Source of the DNA: an uncultured Acidobacteriota bacterium
GTDB lineage: Bacteria > Acidobacteriota > Terriglobia > Bryobacterales > Bryobacteraceae
Direction of reading: 5' to 3'
DNA: 64,000 nucleotides
Assembly (NCBI GenBank): GCA_902825945.1
Contig: CADECY010000037.1
Coordinates: 1-64,000, forward strand
Shown: one piece after another, positions 9,513 through 18,683 of the stretch
Numbering within the stretch: position 1 is the stretch's first letter
Layout: the number at the start of each line of letters is the position of its first letter
Made by a program: the position numbers and the translations under genes
Notes under the pieces: model-generated
The model's input: only the letters and a program-made list of their open reading frames with translations
Told to the model about the DNA's origin: nothing
The model's database searches: none

Positions 9513-10544
9513 ATGCGCCGACGCGATTTTCTCCTTGCTCCTTTGCCGATTGGCATCGCACTTCGCGGAGAACAAAAGGAACCCAAAGAGTGGGTGACTG
9601 CGGCGGCCAGCCGCGACACGGTTCCGCGTGTGGGATTGATTCCCTCGACCTTTACCGGCGGCGAGGAGATGGACGGGCGAAAGATTCGTGGACTCGCCAA
9701 GCCCGCACCGATCGGTGCGGCGCTGAGTGCGGCGCAACTCGACGACATGCTAAGGCTTGCTGTCGATCTCGGTGGCGGCCGGCGCGGCGGACTCGTCACA
9801 GCGATCGGACGCGAGGATTGGGTCGTCATCAAGATCGCTGCGCGCGATTGCGCCGGGGGCGCCTCGACCGATCCGCGCCTGGTGGCGGGCGTGCTGCGAT
9901 TCCTGATCGAGCGCGGGCTCGGAAAGCGCTTCAGCATCGTGGAAGCGTCGCCGTGCCGCGACGCGGCATGGTCACCGGAGATCGCCGCACTAGCGAAGAA
10001 GCATCCCGCGTTGCGAATCGAACTGATCGACACCGCGACGGCGCCGTCGCTCGAAATGCCGGTGGAAGGCCGAGTCTTCGCCTCGCGGAATCGGAGCGGA
10101 GTCTATCGCGTGCCGCGCGTGCTTCGCGAATGCGACAAGGTGATCTCGATTGCGCCGCTGGCCACGAGGCCCGAAACAGGCATCGCGCTTTCGATGATGA
10201 ACTACCTCGGATTCTCACCGTCGCTCGACATCGTTCGACTCGGGCATCCGGGCGAGATCGCGGTGGACCTCTTTTCTTTCCACCCCGCCGATTACGCGAT
10301 CGTAGGTGGATCGTTCGCGATGGAGGCGGGTGACACGCCTCGCCGTCACAACGTGATCGTCGCAGGTACGAATGCACCCGCGGTGGACGCGGTGGGCGCC
10401 GCGGTGATGGGTTTCGAATCAACGAAGATCCGCCACCTCGAACTGGCGGTGAAGCAGGGCTACGGACTCAATGACGCGGAGTCGATCTGGACGCGGGGCG
10501 CCGAGATTCCGGAGGTGAAGGCGGATTTCCGCAAGCCCGCGTAG
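9513..10544 (+). CDS. DUF362 protein, exported (second copy)
   Basis: 343 residues with a short twin-arginine-like leader (MRRRDFLLAPLPIGIALRG) and a strong AGGAGG site upstream of the ATG. DUF362 features are EDWVVIKIAARDCAGG, RECDKVISIAPLATRPETG, MMNYLGFSPSLD and DYAIVGGSFAMEAGD. It lacks the C-terminal beta-sandwich found in its divergent neighbour. The two share the intervening AT-rich promoter stretch (9450-9512) and are probably co-regulated. No biochemical role is established for this family, so function is left open. Confidence 0.82.
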   Translation: MRRRDFLLAPLPIGIALRGEQKEPKEWVTAAASRDTVPRVGLIPSTFTGGEEMDGRKIRGLAKPAPIGAALSAAQLDDMLRLAVDLGGGRRGGLVTAIGREDWVVIKIAARDCAGGASTDPRLVAGVLRFLIERGLGKRFSIVEASPCRDAAWSPEIAALAKKHPALRIELIDTATAPSLEMPVEGRVFASRNRSGVYRVPRVLRECDKVISIAPLATRPETGIALSMMNYLGFSPSLDIVRLGHPGEIAVDLFSFHPADYAIVGGSFAMEAGDTPRRHNVIVAGTNAPAVDAVGAAVMGFESTKIRHLELAVKQGYGLNDAESIWTRGAEIPEVKADFRKPA

Positions 10545-10956
10545 CCGTCGCGTCCTCGATCCATGATCGAGAGATCCCATCCCGGATAGTAGAAGAGATG
10601 GCCGCGTGATTGCCGGGCATTCCTCGACATGGCGGGCTGCCTATGGCTGCGCACCTTGTCGTGATCACGCGAAGAGGCGGGGACGCACACCTCGAACAAG
10701 TGGAGTCGTCGCGAATCGGAAGACTCGCGACGTCGAAGAGATCATTGCTAGCGGGCGAAGATCATTTCCCCGGTGCCCGAGTTGTGGGACTACGAGATCC
10801 AGCGGCCATCACGAACGGCGAATGATGCCTCACTGGGGCGGAGTCTTCATTCACAGATGGGTGCAAGTGCCGAGAAGTCCACGCATCGGCGGGTTGCCCG
10901 ATCGCGATGCGGAGACGCACGGTGCCTTCGATAACTTCAACTGGACGCCTAACTAA
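10545..10956 (+). other. Region without a recognisable gene
   Basis: About 410 bp. Short open frames exist on both strands (for example 10606-10956 on the plus strand), but none has a ribosome site, a recognisable domain or convincing composition. It leads directly into the frameshifted PEP-CTERM relic and may contain that gene's lost 5' part or another decayed gene. Confidence 0.5.
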
Positions 10957-11541
10957 CTAGCCGCGCGGCCCCTGACGGCTTCTGGCGCCACCATCGACTT
11001 CGACACCTTTACCGCCGGGGCGATCCTCACCAACCAGCTGGTATCGAGTAACGTGCTGTTCACGCCCAGTGGCAGCTCACTTTCGGGCCGCGTCACCAAT
11101 GTCGCCGCCACGAGTTTACGACCGCCACTTTCGGCAACTCGAATCCCATGGCGCTGTTCGTCGCCGACCCCGGAGATGTGCTGCAGATCGACTTCGTCAC
11201 CGCGGACGGACTCGGCACGCTCCGCAGCCTCCAACGGTTCCTTTCTCGCGGGCGATGGCGACGCGGCGCCGGGACGCTTTTCGCGTCACATTCTTCGATG
11301 CCTCTCTGACACCGATCTCGGTACAGAGCTTCTCGACTCTCACCGCTGGAGTCACTGTTGCGTGCCCCGGCTGTGTGGTGCGGCGGGCTCAGATTGAGGC
11401 GCTTTCGCCACCAGTTCGCCCCGCAGCGGAATGCTGATCGACGACCTTTCCTATCAAGCCGTGCCGGAACCGCCGACTTGGTTGCTGATGTCGGGGGGGC
11501 TCTTGTTCAGAACGGCGAGCCGGGCTCGCGCGCGGGTATGA
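10957..11541 (+). pseudogene. Decayed PEP-CTERM sorting-domain protein
   Basis: Reading successive frames reconstructs one secreted protein. 10981-11117 gives ASGATIDFDTFTAGA and SGRVTNVAATS. A shift at ~11118 gives TTATFGNSNPMALFVADPGD and LQIDFVTADGLG. A shift at ~11230 gives SNGSFLAGDGDAAPG. A shift at ~11276 gives VTFFDASLTPISVQSFSTL. A last shift at ~11400 gives SGMLIDDLSYQAVPEPPTW, then LLMSGGLLF and an Arg-rich tail before TGA 11539-11541. The VPEP motif, hydrophobic stretch and basic tail are the exosortase sorting signal. No start or signal peptide survives (a TAA lies in frame at 10954). At least four frame changes in ~560 bp, flanked by intact genes, argue for decay rather than sequencing error. 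Confidence 0.8.
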
Positions 11542-11549
11542 TGCGCGAG

Positions 11550-12842
11550 CTACTTGCCGATCCGGTACAAATGCCCAGCCGTCCGGATCAGCAGCGATCC
11601 GTTGACAATCGCGGGCGTCGCCATACACATCTCGTCGAGCGCATTCTTCCCCAGCAACTTGTACTCGCGGCCCGCCCGGATCACGAACGTGTCGCCATCC
11701 TCGCTCAACGCGAAGATCTTGCCGTTGTAGGCCCACGGCGAAGCGGTGAACGCACCAGCGGATTCGTCGATACGCACCTTGCTGTACACCTCTTTCCCGG
11801 ACTTCGCGTCATGCGCCGTGAAGAGTCCGCGATCGAAGAGCGTGTAGTAAATATCGCCGTAAACCACGGGCGTCGTGTTGTACGGACCGGCTTGCGGATA
11901 GAACCAGGCGATCGAGGCGTTCGACGTTTCGCCGGCCTTGAGCGAGATGTCGCCCGAGGCGCCGGGCCGGATCGCAAACACCGGGCGGACCTGATCCCCG
12001 ACGTAGCCCGAAGTGACATAGAGCAGTCCGTGCCGCGTGAACGGCGTCGGAATCACGATCGACGACATGCCGCCGAGTTCCCAAAGCAGCTTCCCGTCGA
12101 GGTCGTAAGAGCGGACCCGCTTGGTGCCCGTGGTCACGATCTCCGTCCGCTTGCCGCTGTTCCAGATGAACGGCGTTGACCAGTTGCTCTTCTCTTCGCG
12201 CGCCACCCGCCAGATCTCTTTGCCCGTGCGCTTGTCGAGCGCGAGCATGTACGACTCCACCTCGTTATCGTGCACCAGATACAGGCGGCCTTCGTGCAAC
12301 ACTGGAGACGCCGCGGTGCCCCAGCCGTACCGGATCTCGTGCTTCGGCGTGGGCTTCGACCAAACGGTCTTGCCGTTGACGTCGAGGCAATACAGGCCGG
12401 CGCTGCCGAACCAGACATAAACGCGCTCGCCGTCGGTCACCGGAGTCTCCGATGCGTAGGAATTCTTCAGGTGCCGCGCGATCTGGGGAACGCCCCGATG
12501 GACCTCGCGCTCCCAGGCGATTTTGCCCGAGCCGAGGTCCACCGCGTAAATCATCCAGCGGTGCTCGTCTTTCGGAGCCTCGCGATTGCCGCCGAAATAG
12601 AGCCCCTTCTTGGGCGCTTCCTTGTTTTCCGTCGAAATTACCGCGGTGAGGAATACCTTACCGCCCGCGACGATCGGGGATGACCAGCCTACGCCGGGAA
12701 TCGGAGTTTTCCACCGGACGTTCTCGGTGGCGCTCCAGCGGTCCGGGAGTCGGGGATCGTCCGGTGCGATCCCGTTGGCCCCGGGTCCACGAAACTGCGC
12801 CCAATCTCCGATGGCGAGGGCGAGGAGAAGGGGCGCGAACAA
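11550..12842 (-). CDS. Secreted PQQ-type beta-propeller protein
   Basis: 430 residues. It starts at TTG 12842, the codon immediately after and in frame with the TAG stop of the upstream TonB receptor. A GGAG inside that gene's last codons sits 6 nt away and would serve as ribosome site. A short hydrophobic leader (LFAPLLLALAIGDWAQ) precedes the WAQFRGPGANG opening typical of acidobacterial PQQ-repeat proteins. Blades recur (VYVWFGSAGLYCLDVNGKTV, VESYMLALDKRTGKEIW, YYTLFDRGLFTAHDAKSGKE). The PQQ-type repeat here is probably structural (BamB-like); a bound quinone is not evident. Presumably translationally coupled to the receptor. Confidence 0.85.
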   Translation of the reverse strand: MFAPLLLALAIGDWAQFRGPGANGIAPDDPRLPDRWSATENVRWKTPIPGVGWSSPIVAGGKVFLTAVISTENKEAPKKGLYFGGNREAPKDEHRWMIYAVDLGSGKIAWEREVHRGVPQIARHLKNSYASETPVTDGERVYVWFGSAGLYCLDVNGKTVWSKPTPKHEIRYGWGTAASPVLHEGRLYLVHDNEVESYMLALDKRTGKEIWRVAREEKSNWSTPFIWNSGKRTEIVTTGTKRVRSYDLDGKLLWELGGMSSIVIPTPFTRHGLLYVTSGYVGDQVRPVFAIRPGASGDISLKAGETSNASIAWFYPQAGPYNTTPVVYGDIYYTLFDRGLFTAHDAKSGKEVYSKVRIDESAGAFTASPWAYNGKIFALSEDGDTFVIRAGREYKLLGKNALDEMCMATPAIVNGSLLIRTAGHLYRIGK

Positions 12843-15800
12843 CTAGAACTCCAGCCGGAACACGAAGATTCCGTGCCAGCGTCCCGTGCCAATGTCGGAG
12901 AACGAACCACGGGTTCCGTTGAACGTTCCGAACTGCGATGGATCGGCGCGGTTGAAGGAGGAGTTCGGCGGATTGAAGCTGTGGTACTTGTACGGGTTGT
13001 TCACGTCAAACCGCAGGCTGAACCGCAGCGGAGAGTCGCCCGAGGCACGGAACACCTTCCACTCCTTGGCGAGCGAAGCCTGCATCCAGACGATGCCGGG
13101 GGCATTGAGCGTATTACGGCCGAGCGTCCCCGGGGTGAACTCCGCCGGGTAGGCGAAACCGTTGATATCGAGGTAGCGCTTCTGCGCCGAGAACGGGAAG
13201 CGGTTCGGACCGATATCGACGTGCGCGAGCTTGACGGAATCGTTGGGTGCCGTCTGGATTGGACGGGATGCACCGGGCAGGTACAGGTTGGGAGAACCAC
13301 CGAAGCCAACGGTGAAGGGAGGTCCGGTTTGGAAATGCTGGCTGGTGGCCAGTTCCCATCCGCCGATGACCTGATTCAGGAATCCGCCCTTGTTGGCAAA
13401 CTTCTTGCCTTGGCCGAACGGCAGTTCCCAGGTGACGGTCGCGACCAGACGATGGTTGACGTCGTAGCCGGCGCGGCCCTTCTCCAGGCGGCGATTGTAC
13501 CAGGTAATGCCACCCGCTCCGCCGTCCTCATCGACGTCGTTGATCGTCTTGGAAAACGTGTAGAAGGTGGTGACAGTCATGCCCTGCGCATAGCGCTTCT
13601 CACCGCGGAATGTCACGCCGTGATGGCTGTTGTGACCGTAGTTCCCGTAGTGCTGAATGCCGCCGAACTGCGTGAACGGCCGGAAGTTCTGATAGGCGTT
13701 CCGGATGTTGATCAATTGCGTCCGGTCGTTCGAAACGTTGAGGGGCAACACATTGATGTCCCAGTTGTTCAGCAGGCCCACGCCGCTCGACCCCTGATAG
13801 AGGACCTCGCCCAGCCACGTGTTGGTGAACTGGTATTGGAGGCCGCCCGACCAGTTGAGCGTGTAGGGCATGCGCATGTTCGGGTCGAACCAGGTTGCCC
13901 CGCGGCCGCCGTAGTTGGTACCTACGAATGGAACCGATCCATCCTGGTTGGTGGTGAACTGGAACGAGGGCGGGCCCTGCGAAAGACGGAACACGGTGCG
14001 GGGATCTCCCGGAGGCGCCTGAATGTTGGCGGTGGCGAAGAACTCCTCGAAGTTGTTGTTCACCGTGTTGGTGAGCAGATCCGCCGTGATCATGCCGAAG
14101 TTGCCACGGAAGACCCACTTCGGCCGGAAATTATATGCGACACCGATCCGGGGTTGGAAGTTGTTGAGATCCTTCTTCGCGAGCGGACCCGCCGGGTGAA
14201 GGATCGCGCCGGTACGTCCCGTGAGCGGGTCGCGGGCAGTGGGGTCGAACTGCGAAATTTTGTCGGCCTGGAATGGCGTTTCGTACGACCAGCGAAGGCC
14301 CAGGTTCAACGTCAGGTTCCGCATCGGCTTGTAGTCATCCTGGAAGTACCAGGAGTTCGACCACCACTTGGGCGACCAGCGCGCCTGGACCTTGGTGAAC
14401 TGCGCGCTCGCCACGTTGCCGAGCAGGAAGTTGGCGAAGGCATTGCCGGTGTTGGGCCGGAAGGGGAAGTCCGTGCCGCCCATGTTGTAGATGCCCGACG
14501 GCAGTTCCTCGACCACCGAATCATAGGTGGTCCGGATCACCTCGTAGCCCGCCTTCAGCGTATGCTTGCCGATGATCTTGGTCAGATTGTTCTGGATCGT
14601 GTAGTCAGCGGCGATCTGCTCGTCGAATCCGCCCGGGCCGAGGTTGTAATAACGGCCGCCGCCGCCGCGAATATCCGGAAACGTGGCGTCGGAAACATTC
14701 GGGATTCCGAGTTGCTTGGCCCAGCCCTGATCCTGCGTGGGCGGCAGCTTGGTGCGGTGACGGCGATTCACGCCAAAGCGGAATTCGTTGATCGTCGTCG
14801 GATTGAAAGTGTGCGTATCCGAGATCACGACGTTGCCCTGATAGATCTTGGGGATGACCACGGGATCGACGAGGGTCCAGAGAAGTTCGTTCGAGTAACG
14901 GCCGGGATTGCGGTGCCGCACGTGCGAGTAGCGCCCGAACAGCTTGTTGTTCGAGCTGAACTGGTGATCGATCTTGGCGTCGATGCGGGTGAAGTAGTAG
15001 CGGCCCTTGGTTGGAACCACAAGATTGTTGATCGGACCGTTCGGAGTCAGCGTTCCCGGATCGTTCGGCTGCTTCCATGGATTCCGGCCGAGAATGTTGC
15101 GCGACACTCCGTCGAAGCGATTCGTGGGGATCCGGTTGCCGGCGAAGGGGTCGCGGGTCCAGACTCCATCCACCAGACGGGTGGTGTCGGGATCGTAGAT
15201 GGGGAAGCCGCGGCCGCCGAAGCTGAAATCTCCACCGTACATTTCCGGCGTCGGAACGTTGCCAGTGAAGGTTTCGGTGACCTTCTCATGATGGCGCTGG
15301 AAGCCCGAGAAGAAGAAGGTCTTATCCTTGCCGTTGTAGAGTTTCGGAATCACGATCGGTCCGCCGCCGGTCGCGCCCATTTCGTGATAGGCGAACGGGT
15401 TGCAAACCACCAAGCCCTGGCACCGGCGGAGCTGTTCGAAATACTGCCGGTGGACGAGACGGCCGTTGAGGTAACGGTCTTCCGCGCTTGCGTGGAGCTT
15501 GTTGGTGCCGCTTTTGAACACGCCGCTCAACTGACCGCCCGACGAGTGTCCGAACTCGGCCGGAAGGCCCGTCGTGTACATCTTGAATTCCTGAATCATG
15601 TCGAGCGTCGATGTGATCACGGTCTCGTTATTGTTCGGATTACCGATCACGGGCTCCTTCGCGCTAACGCCATCGAGCGTGAAACCGAGCGATCGCTGGC
15701 GTTGGCCGACCGCGTGCTGGCCATTGACGACATTCATGCCCGGCATATATAGGTAAATGCGGTAGAAGGCCTTCTGGAGGACGGGGATCTTCTGGATCAT

Positions 15801-16211
15801 TTCGCCTTCGAGCACCTGTCCGCTGGTGGATGTTTCGGTCTCTAGCAGCGGCGGCGCGCCGGTGACCTGGATCGATTCCGTGACGTTCCCGACCTCGAGT
15901 TTGACGTCGATTCTCGGCTGTTCCGCCGTGCGGAGCGTGATGCCGTCCTGCACATAGGTCTTGAAGCCTTGCGCCTCGATGCGCAATTGATACTGGCCCG
16001 AGTTGAGGTTAGGAATGTACCACGTTCCCTCGGCTGTCGTGACGCTCTTGAATACGAGCCCGCTCTCGACGTTGCGAACGGTTACATTGGCTCCGGGTAC
16101 AATCGATCCGGTGGTATCGGTTACGGCGCCGGTCAGGGTGGCGGTACCGGTGGACTGCGCGAGGCTAGACGCAGCCGTCGCGAGACAAAGCAATAGTGTG
16201 CTCCACTTCAT
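12843..16211 (-). CDS. TonB-dependent receptor with carboxypeptidase-regulatory-like N-terminus (second)
   Basis: About 1,122 residues from ATG 16211 (MKWSTLLLCLATAASSLAQ, a clear signal peptide); a TTG two codons upstream is an alternative. The CarboxypepD_reg domain covers about 22-105 (TLTGAVTDTTGSIVPGANVT). A plug-like region follows at ~110-250 (RSLGFTLDGVSAKEP, EFGHSSGGQLSGVFKSGTN), then a beta-barrel ending VFRLEF*. It shares architecture but not close sequence with the receptor at 52-3483. The PQQ gene follows without a gap, suggesting a joint role in binding or processing an organic substrate at the outer membrane. Confidence 0.93.
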   Translation of the reverse strand: MKWSTLLLCLATAASSLAQSTGTATLTGAVTDTTGSIVPGANVTVRNVESGLVFKSVTTAEGTWYIPNLNSGQYQLRIEAQGFKTYVQDGITLRTAEQPRIDVKLEVGNVTESIQVTGAPPLLETETSTSGQVLEGEMIQKIPVLQKAFYRIYLYMPGMNVVNGQHAVGQRQRSLGFTLDGVSAKEPVIGNPNNNETVITSTLDMIQEFKMYTTGLPAEFGHSSGGQLSGVFKSGTNKLHASAEDRYLNGRLVHRQYFEQLRRCQGLVVCNPFAYHEMGATGGGPIVIPKLYNGKDKTFFFSGFQRHHEKVTETFTGNVPTPEMYGGDFSFGGRGFPIYDPDTTRLVDGVWTRDPFAGNRIPTNRFDGVSRNILGRNPWKQPNDPGTLTPNGPINNLVVPTKGRYYFTRIDAKIDHQFSSNNKLFGRYSHVRHRNPGRYSNELLWTLVDPVVIPKIYQGNVVISDTHTFNPTTINEFRFGVNRRHRTKLPPTQDQGWAKQLGIPNVSDATFPDIRGGGGRYYNLGPGGFDEQIAADYTIQNNLTKIIGKHTLKAGYEVIRTTYDSVVEELPSGIYNMGGTDFPFRPNTGNAFANFLLGNVASAQFTKVQARWSPKWWSNSWYFQDDYKPMRNLTLNLGLRWSYETPFQADKISQFDPTARDPLTGRTGAILHPAGPLAKKDLNNFQPRIGVAYNFRPKWVFRGNFGMITADLLTNTVNNNFEEFFATANIQAPPGDPRTVFRLSQGPPSFQFTTNQDGSVPFVGTNYGGRGATWFDPNMRMPYTLNWSGGLQYQFTNTWLGEVLYQGSSGVGLLNNWDINVLPLNVSNDRTQLINIRNAYQNFRPFTQFGGIQHYGNYGHNSHHGVTFRGEKRYAQGMTVTTFYTFSKTINDVDEDGGAGGITWYNRRLEKGRAGYDVNHRLVATVTWELPFGQGKKFANKGGFLNQVIGGWELATSQHFQTGPPFTVGFGGSPNLYLPGASRPIQTAPNDSVKLAHVDIGPNRFPFSAQKRYLDINGFAYPAEFTPGTLGRNTLNAPGIVWMQASLAKEWKVFRASGDSPLRFSLRFDVNNPYKYHSFNPPNSSFNRADPSQFGTFNGTRGSFSDIGTGRWHGIFVFRLEF

Positions 16212-16268
16212 AGCCAACCACTATATCAAAAGGCCCGCCGATGGCCGCCAATCGGCCGGACGCGGCTT

Positions 16269-16284
16269 GGCGGGTCTACCCGCC
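16269..16284. terminator. Perfect inverted repeat at the end of the HerA-like gene
   Basis: GGCGGGT-CT-ACCCGCC forms a 7-bp GC-rich stem with a 2-base loop that just touches the minus-strand stop codon (16284-16286). It lacks a T tract, so it may be only a chance palindrome or a weak RNA-stabilising hairpin. Confidence 0.25.
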
Positions 16285-18659
16285 TACGGCTTCCAGGCGA
16301 GCGTCACCATTCGGACATTGATGTTCGTCTTCTTCAGCTTCACCTGAACCCTCTCGAACTCTTCGGTGATCGGGTCCGCACCCTGCTTGATCGTTTCGAA
16401 CTCGCCTTGCATCTGTTGTTCGAGTTCCGCCTTCTGTTCCTGCAGTCGCTCGAGCGTCTCCTCATGCCGGCCGACATCGCTGCCCTCTTTCATGGACCGG
16501 CCGATTGCCCTCGCTCCCTGGGTGATCCCGGAGAGTCCGCGCTTGTTCCCCAGGATTGAGCCGAGAACCGAGGCTCCGATCGAGAGCACACTCTCGATCT
16601 TGGTGGATCGCGACTGCTCCTTCTCCTTCTCGAGTGCTTGTTGCGCCTTGAAGATCTTCTCGTCCACCGAGGCTACACGCGTGGCATAGCGCTGCCGCAC
16701 CGATTCGACATCGGTGTCGCGGCGCTCGTGCGCGAGTTGCTGCATCCGGATGCGGAAGTCGCGCTCGGACTCGCCGGGAGACGACGTCGCGTTCTGAGAG
16801 GCACAGTAGAGCAACTCGAAGGATTGATTGGCGTAGAGCCAGTTGGCGAAGTCCTTGGCCCACGCCTTGTAGTTCTTCGCCTGCGAGGCCGGCGTGGGAA
16901 GGTCCGCGAACTCGGCGCCATCGGCCGGTACCAGTTCGAGTTCATCCAGCCCGATTTCGGCCTCCGCCGCGTCGTCCCAATTGACGGGCACGGCGGCCTC
17001 CGAGATCTCCGTGATCACCGTGACCTCGCGCTGCTCGTCGATTCCCTGCTTCGGATCGACGAAACGAACCTGGGCAGCTCCCAACAGCACGGGTTCATAA
17101 ACCACACCGTCAGTGGCGCGTGCGGGCAGGAACTTCTCCTCCACGCCCGGCGGCAGCACGGGCTTGATTGCGGCCTTGTTGAGCACCGGCTTGGGCGGAG
17201 CGGCGGTGGGCGCCGCGCTCGTGGCCGGTGCGGCGGCGGACTTCGCCGCCATCAACTGCTTGATCTGCGTGCGCGTCATCGGTCCGCGCAAATACGAAAG
17301 GCACCAACGGGTTTCGAAAATCACTGGACCGTCGTCATGCACGTTGTTCATCAGGAACACGCGGCTGCCGAGTCCGGAGAGGATCTGGTCCATCTTGCTC
17401 TTGTCGAAGTTCGTGCCTGTGGCAGCGGCTGCTCCTTCGAGCCCGTCGAGCACACGGGCCTTGTCGCGCTCGGTCTGCAAACGTCCGATGAACCACGTTC
17501 CGCAGTTCGCCAAGCCCTTGTAGTCGAGATCCACCGGATTCTGCGTCGCCAGCAGGATTCCCATTCCGAAAGCACGCGCCTGTTTGAGCAGCGTCAGCAG
17601 CGGCTTCTTCGACGGCGGATTCGCCACGGGCGGGAAGTAACCGAAGATCTCGTCCATGTAAAGAATCGCGCGCAGACTGGTGGTGCCAGGCTGCGATCGC
17701 ACCCAACTCAGCGTCTGATTCAGCAGCAGCGAGACGAAGAACATGCGCTCGGCGTCGCTCAGATGCGCGATCGAGAAGATCGAGATGCGCGGCTTGCCCT
17801 CCGGCGTGTAGAGCAGGCTGCCCACTTCGAGCGGATCACCTTCGAGCCACGCTTCAAAACCTGGTGATGCGAGCAGGTTGTTCAGCGCCATCGCCAGTTG
17901 GAAGCGCTCTTTCGACGGATAGAACGACTCGAGATCCAGCACGCCGATCCGGCCGAACGGCGGCGCTTGAATCTGGTTGATCAGCATCGCGAGGTCGAGA
18001 TCTTTGCCTTCTTTCCACGCTGCGTCGAAGATTGAGGAGAGCAGGATGTGCTCGCGGCTCTGGATCGGGTCGGCATCGATCCCAACCAGCGCTAGCAGCG
18101 CCGTCGAGGTGGCGTTGATGCGGTCGCGCAATTGCTCGCGATCGTTCAGCACCTCTTCGCTCGGCGCGCCGAAGGATTTGAGCACCGAAACGGGCATGCC
18201 CGCATTCGATCCGGGCGTGTAGATGGTGAAGTCCGCCGACTCGCGCAGACGTTGAACGCGCGCCGCGTCCTGCCCCCAAGAGGCGAGCCCGTCCGCCCAC
18301 TGTTTGGCCTGTTGCGCCGGATAGTCCTTCGCCGGAATCCCCTTGCGAGCCGCCTCTTCGGCATTGACCCAGGGCGCGAACTCTTCGGCGCTCAGATTCG
18401 GAAACGTCAGGAGCAGATTCGAGAGATCGCCCTTGGGATCGATGACGAGCGCCGGAATGTTGTCGATCGCGGCTTCTTCGAGCAGACCGATACAGAGTCC
18501 GGTCTTGCCGCTGCCGGTCATGCCGACGCAGACACCGTGCGTGACGAGGTCCTTCGAGTCGTAGAGGACCAGAGCCTCGTCACGCTTGCGCGCGGCGAGG
18601 TCATATTGTTTGCCGAGGTAAAAGACGCCTAGCTTTTCGAAATCAGCGGTGGTGGCCAC
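16284..18659 (-). CDS. HerA/DUF87-type ATP-binding protein with C-terminal coiled coil
   Basis: 791 residues from a GTG start. Walker A is GMTGSGKT at 46-53; Walker B is ILYMDEIFGYFPP with Asp336. The sensor-like ILLATQNPVDLDYKGLANC segment matches the HerA/FtsK/VirB4 clade of bacterial AAA-like proteins. Residues ~660-770 are rich in Lys/Glu/Gln heptads (KAQQALEKEKEQSR, LERLQEQKAELEQQMQGE) and should form a coiled coil. No NurA-like nuclease is adjacent, so a DNA-resection role cannot be assumed; similar stand-alone ATPases are widespread and uncharacterised. No membrane segment, so cytosolic. Confidence 0.8.
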   Translation of the reverse strand: MATTADFEKLGVFYLGKQYDLAARKRDEALVLYDSKDLVTHGVCVGMTGSGKTGLCIGLLEEAAIDNIPALVIDPKGDLSNLLLTFPNLSAEEFAPWVNAEEAARKGIPAKDYPAQQAKQWADGLASWGQDAARVQRLRESADFTIYTPGSNAGMPVSVLKSFGAPSEEVLNDREQLRDRINATSTALLALVGIDADPIQSREHILLSSIFDAAWKEGKDLDLAMLINQIQAPPFGRIGVLDLESFYPSKERFQLAMALNNLLASPGFEAWLEGDPLEVGSLLYTPEGKPRISIFSIAHLSDAERMFFVSLLLNQTLSWVRSQPGTTSLRAILYMDEIFGYFPPVANPPSKKPLLTLLKQARAFGMGILLATQNPVDLDYKGLANCGTWFIGRLQTERDKARVLDGLEGAAAATGTNFDKSKMDQILSGLGSRVFLMNNVHDDGPVIFETRWCLSYLRGPMTRTQIKQLMAAKSAAAPATSAAPTAAPPKPVLNKAAIKPVLPPGVEEKFLPARATDGVVYEPVLLGAAQVRFVDPKQGIDEQREVTVITEISEAAVPVNWDDAAEAEIGLDELELVPADGAEFADLPTPASQAKNYKAWAKDFANWLYANQSFELLYCASQNATSSPGESERDFRIRMQQLAHERRDTDVESVRQRYATRVASVDEKIFKAQQALEKEKEQSRSTKIESVLSIGASVLGSILGNKRGLSGITQGARAIGRSMKEGSDVGRHEETLERLQEQKAELEQQMQGEFETIKQGADPITEEFERVQVKLKKTNINVRMVTLAWKP

Positions 18660-18683
18660 CGAACCATTATCTCGAGCGAGCAG

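Noticed and set aside
10606..10956. Open frame with a CPSCG zinc-finger-like piece
   Set aside because: Only one Cys pair, no second ligand pair, no ribosome site; composition looks random and it ends at the stop preceding the PEP-CTERM relic.
12873..15752. 959-codon open frame on the plus strand
   Set aside because: It is antisense to the TonB receptor across its whole length. Its Arg/Val/Glu-rich sequence has no domains, signal peptide or ribosome site, which is typical of an unbroken frame opposite a high-GC gene.
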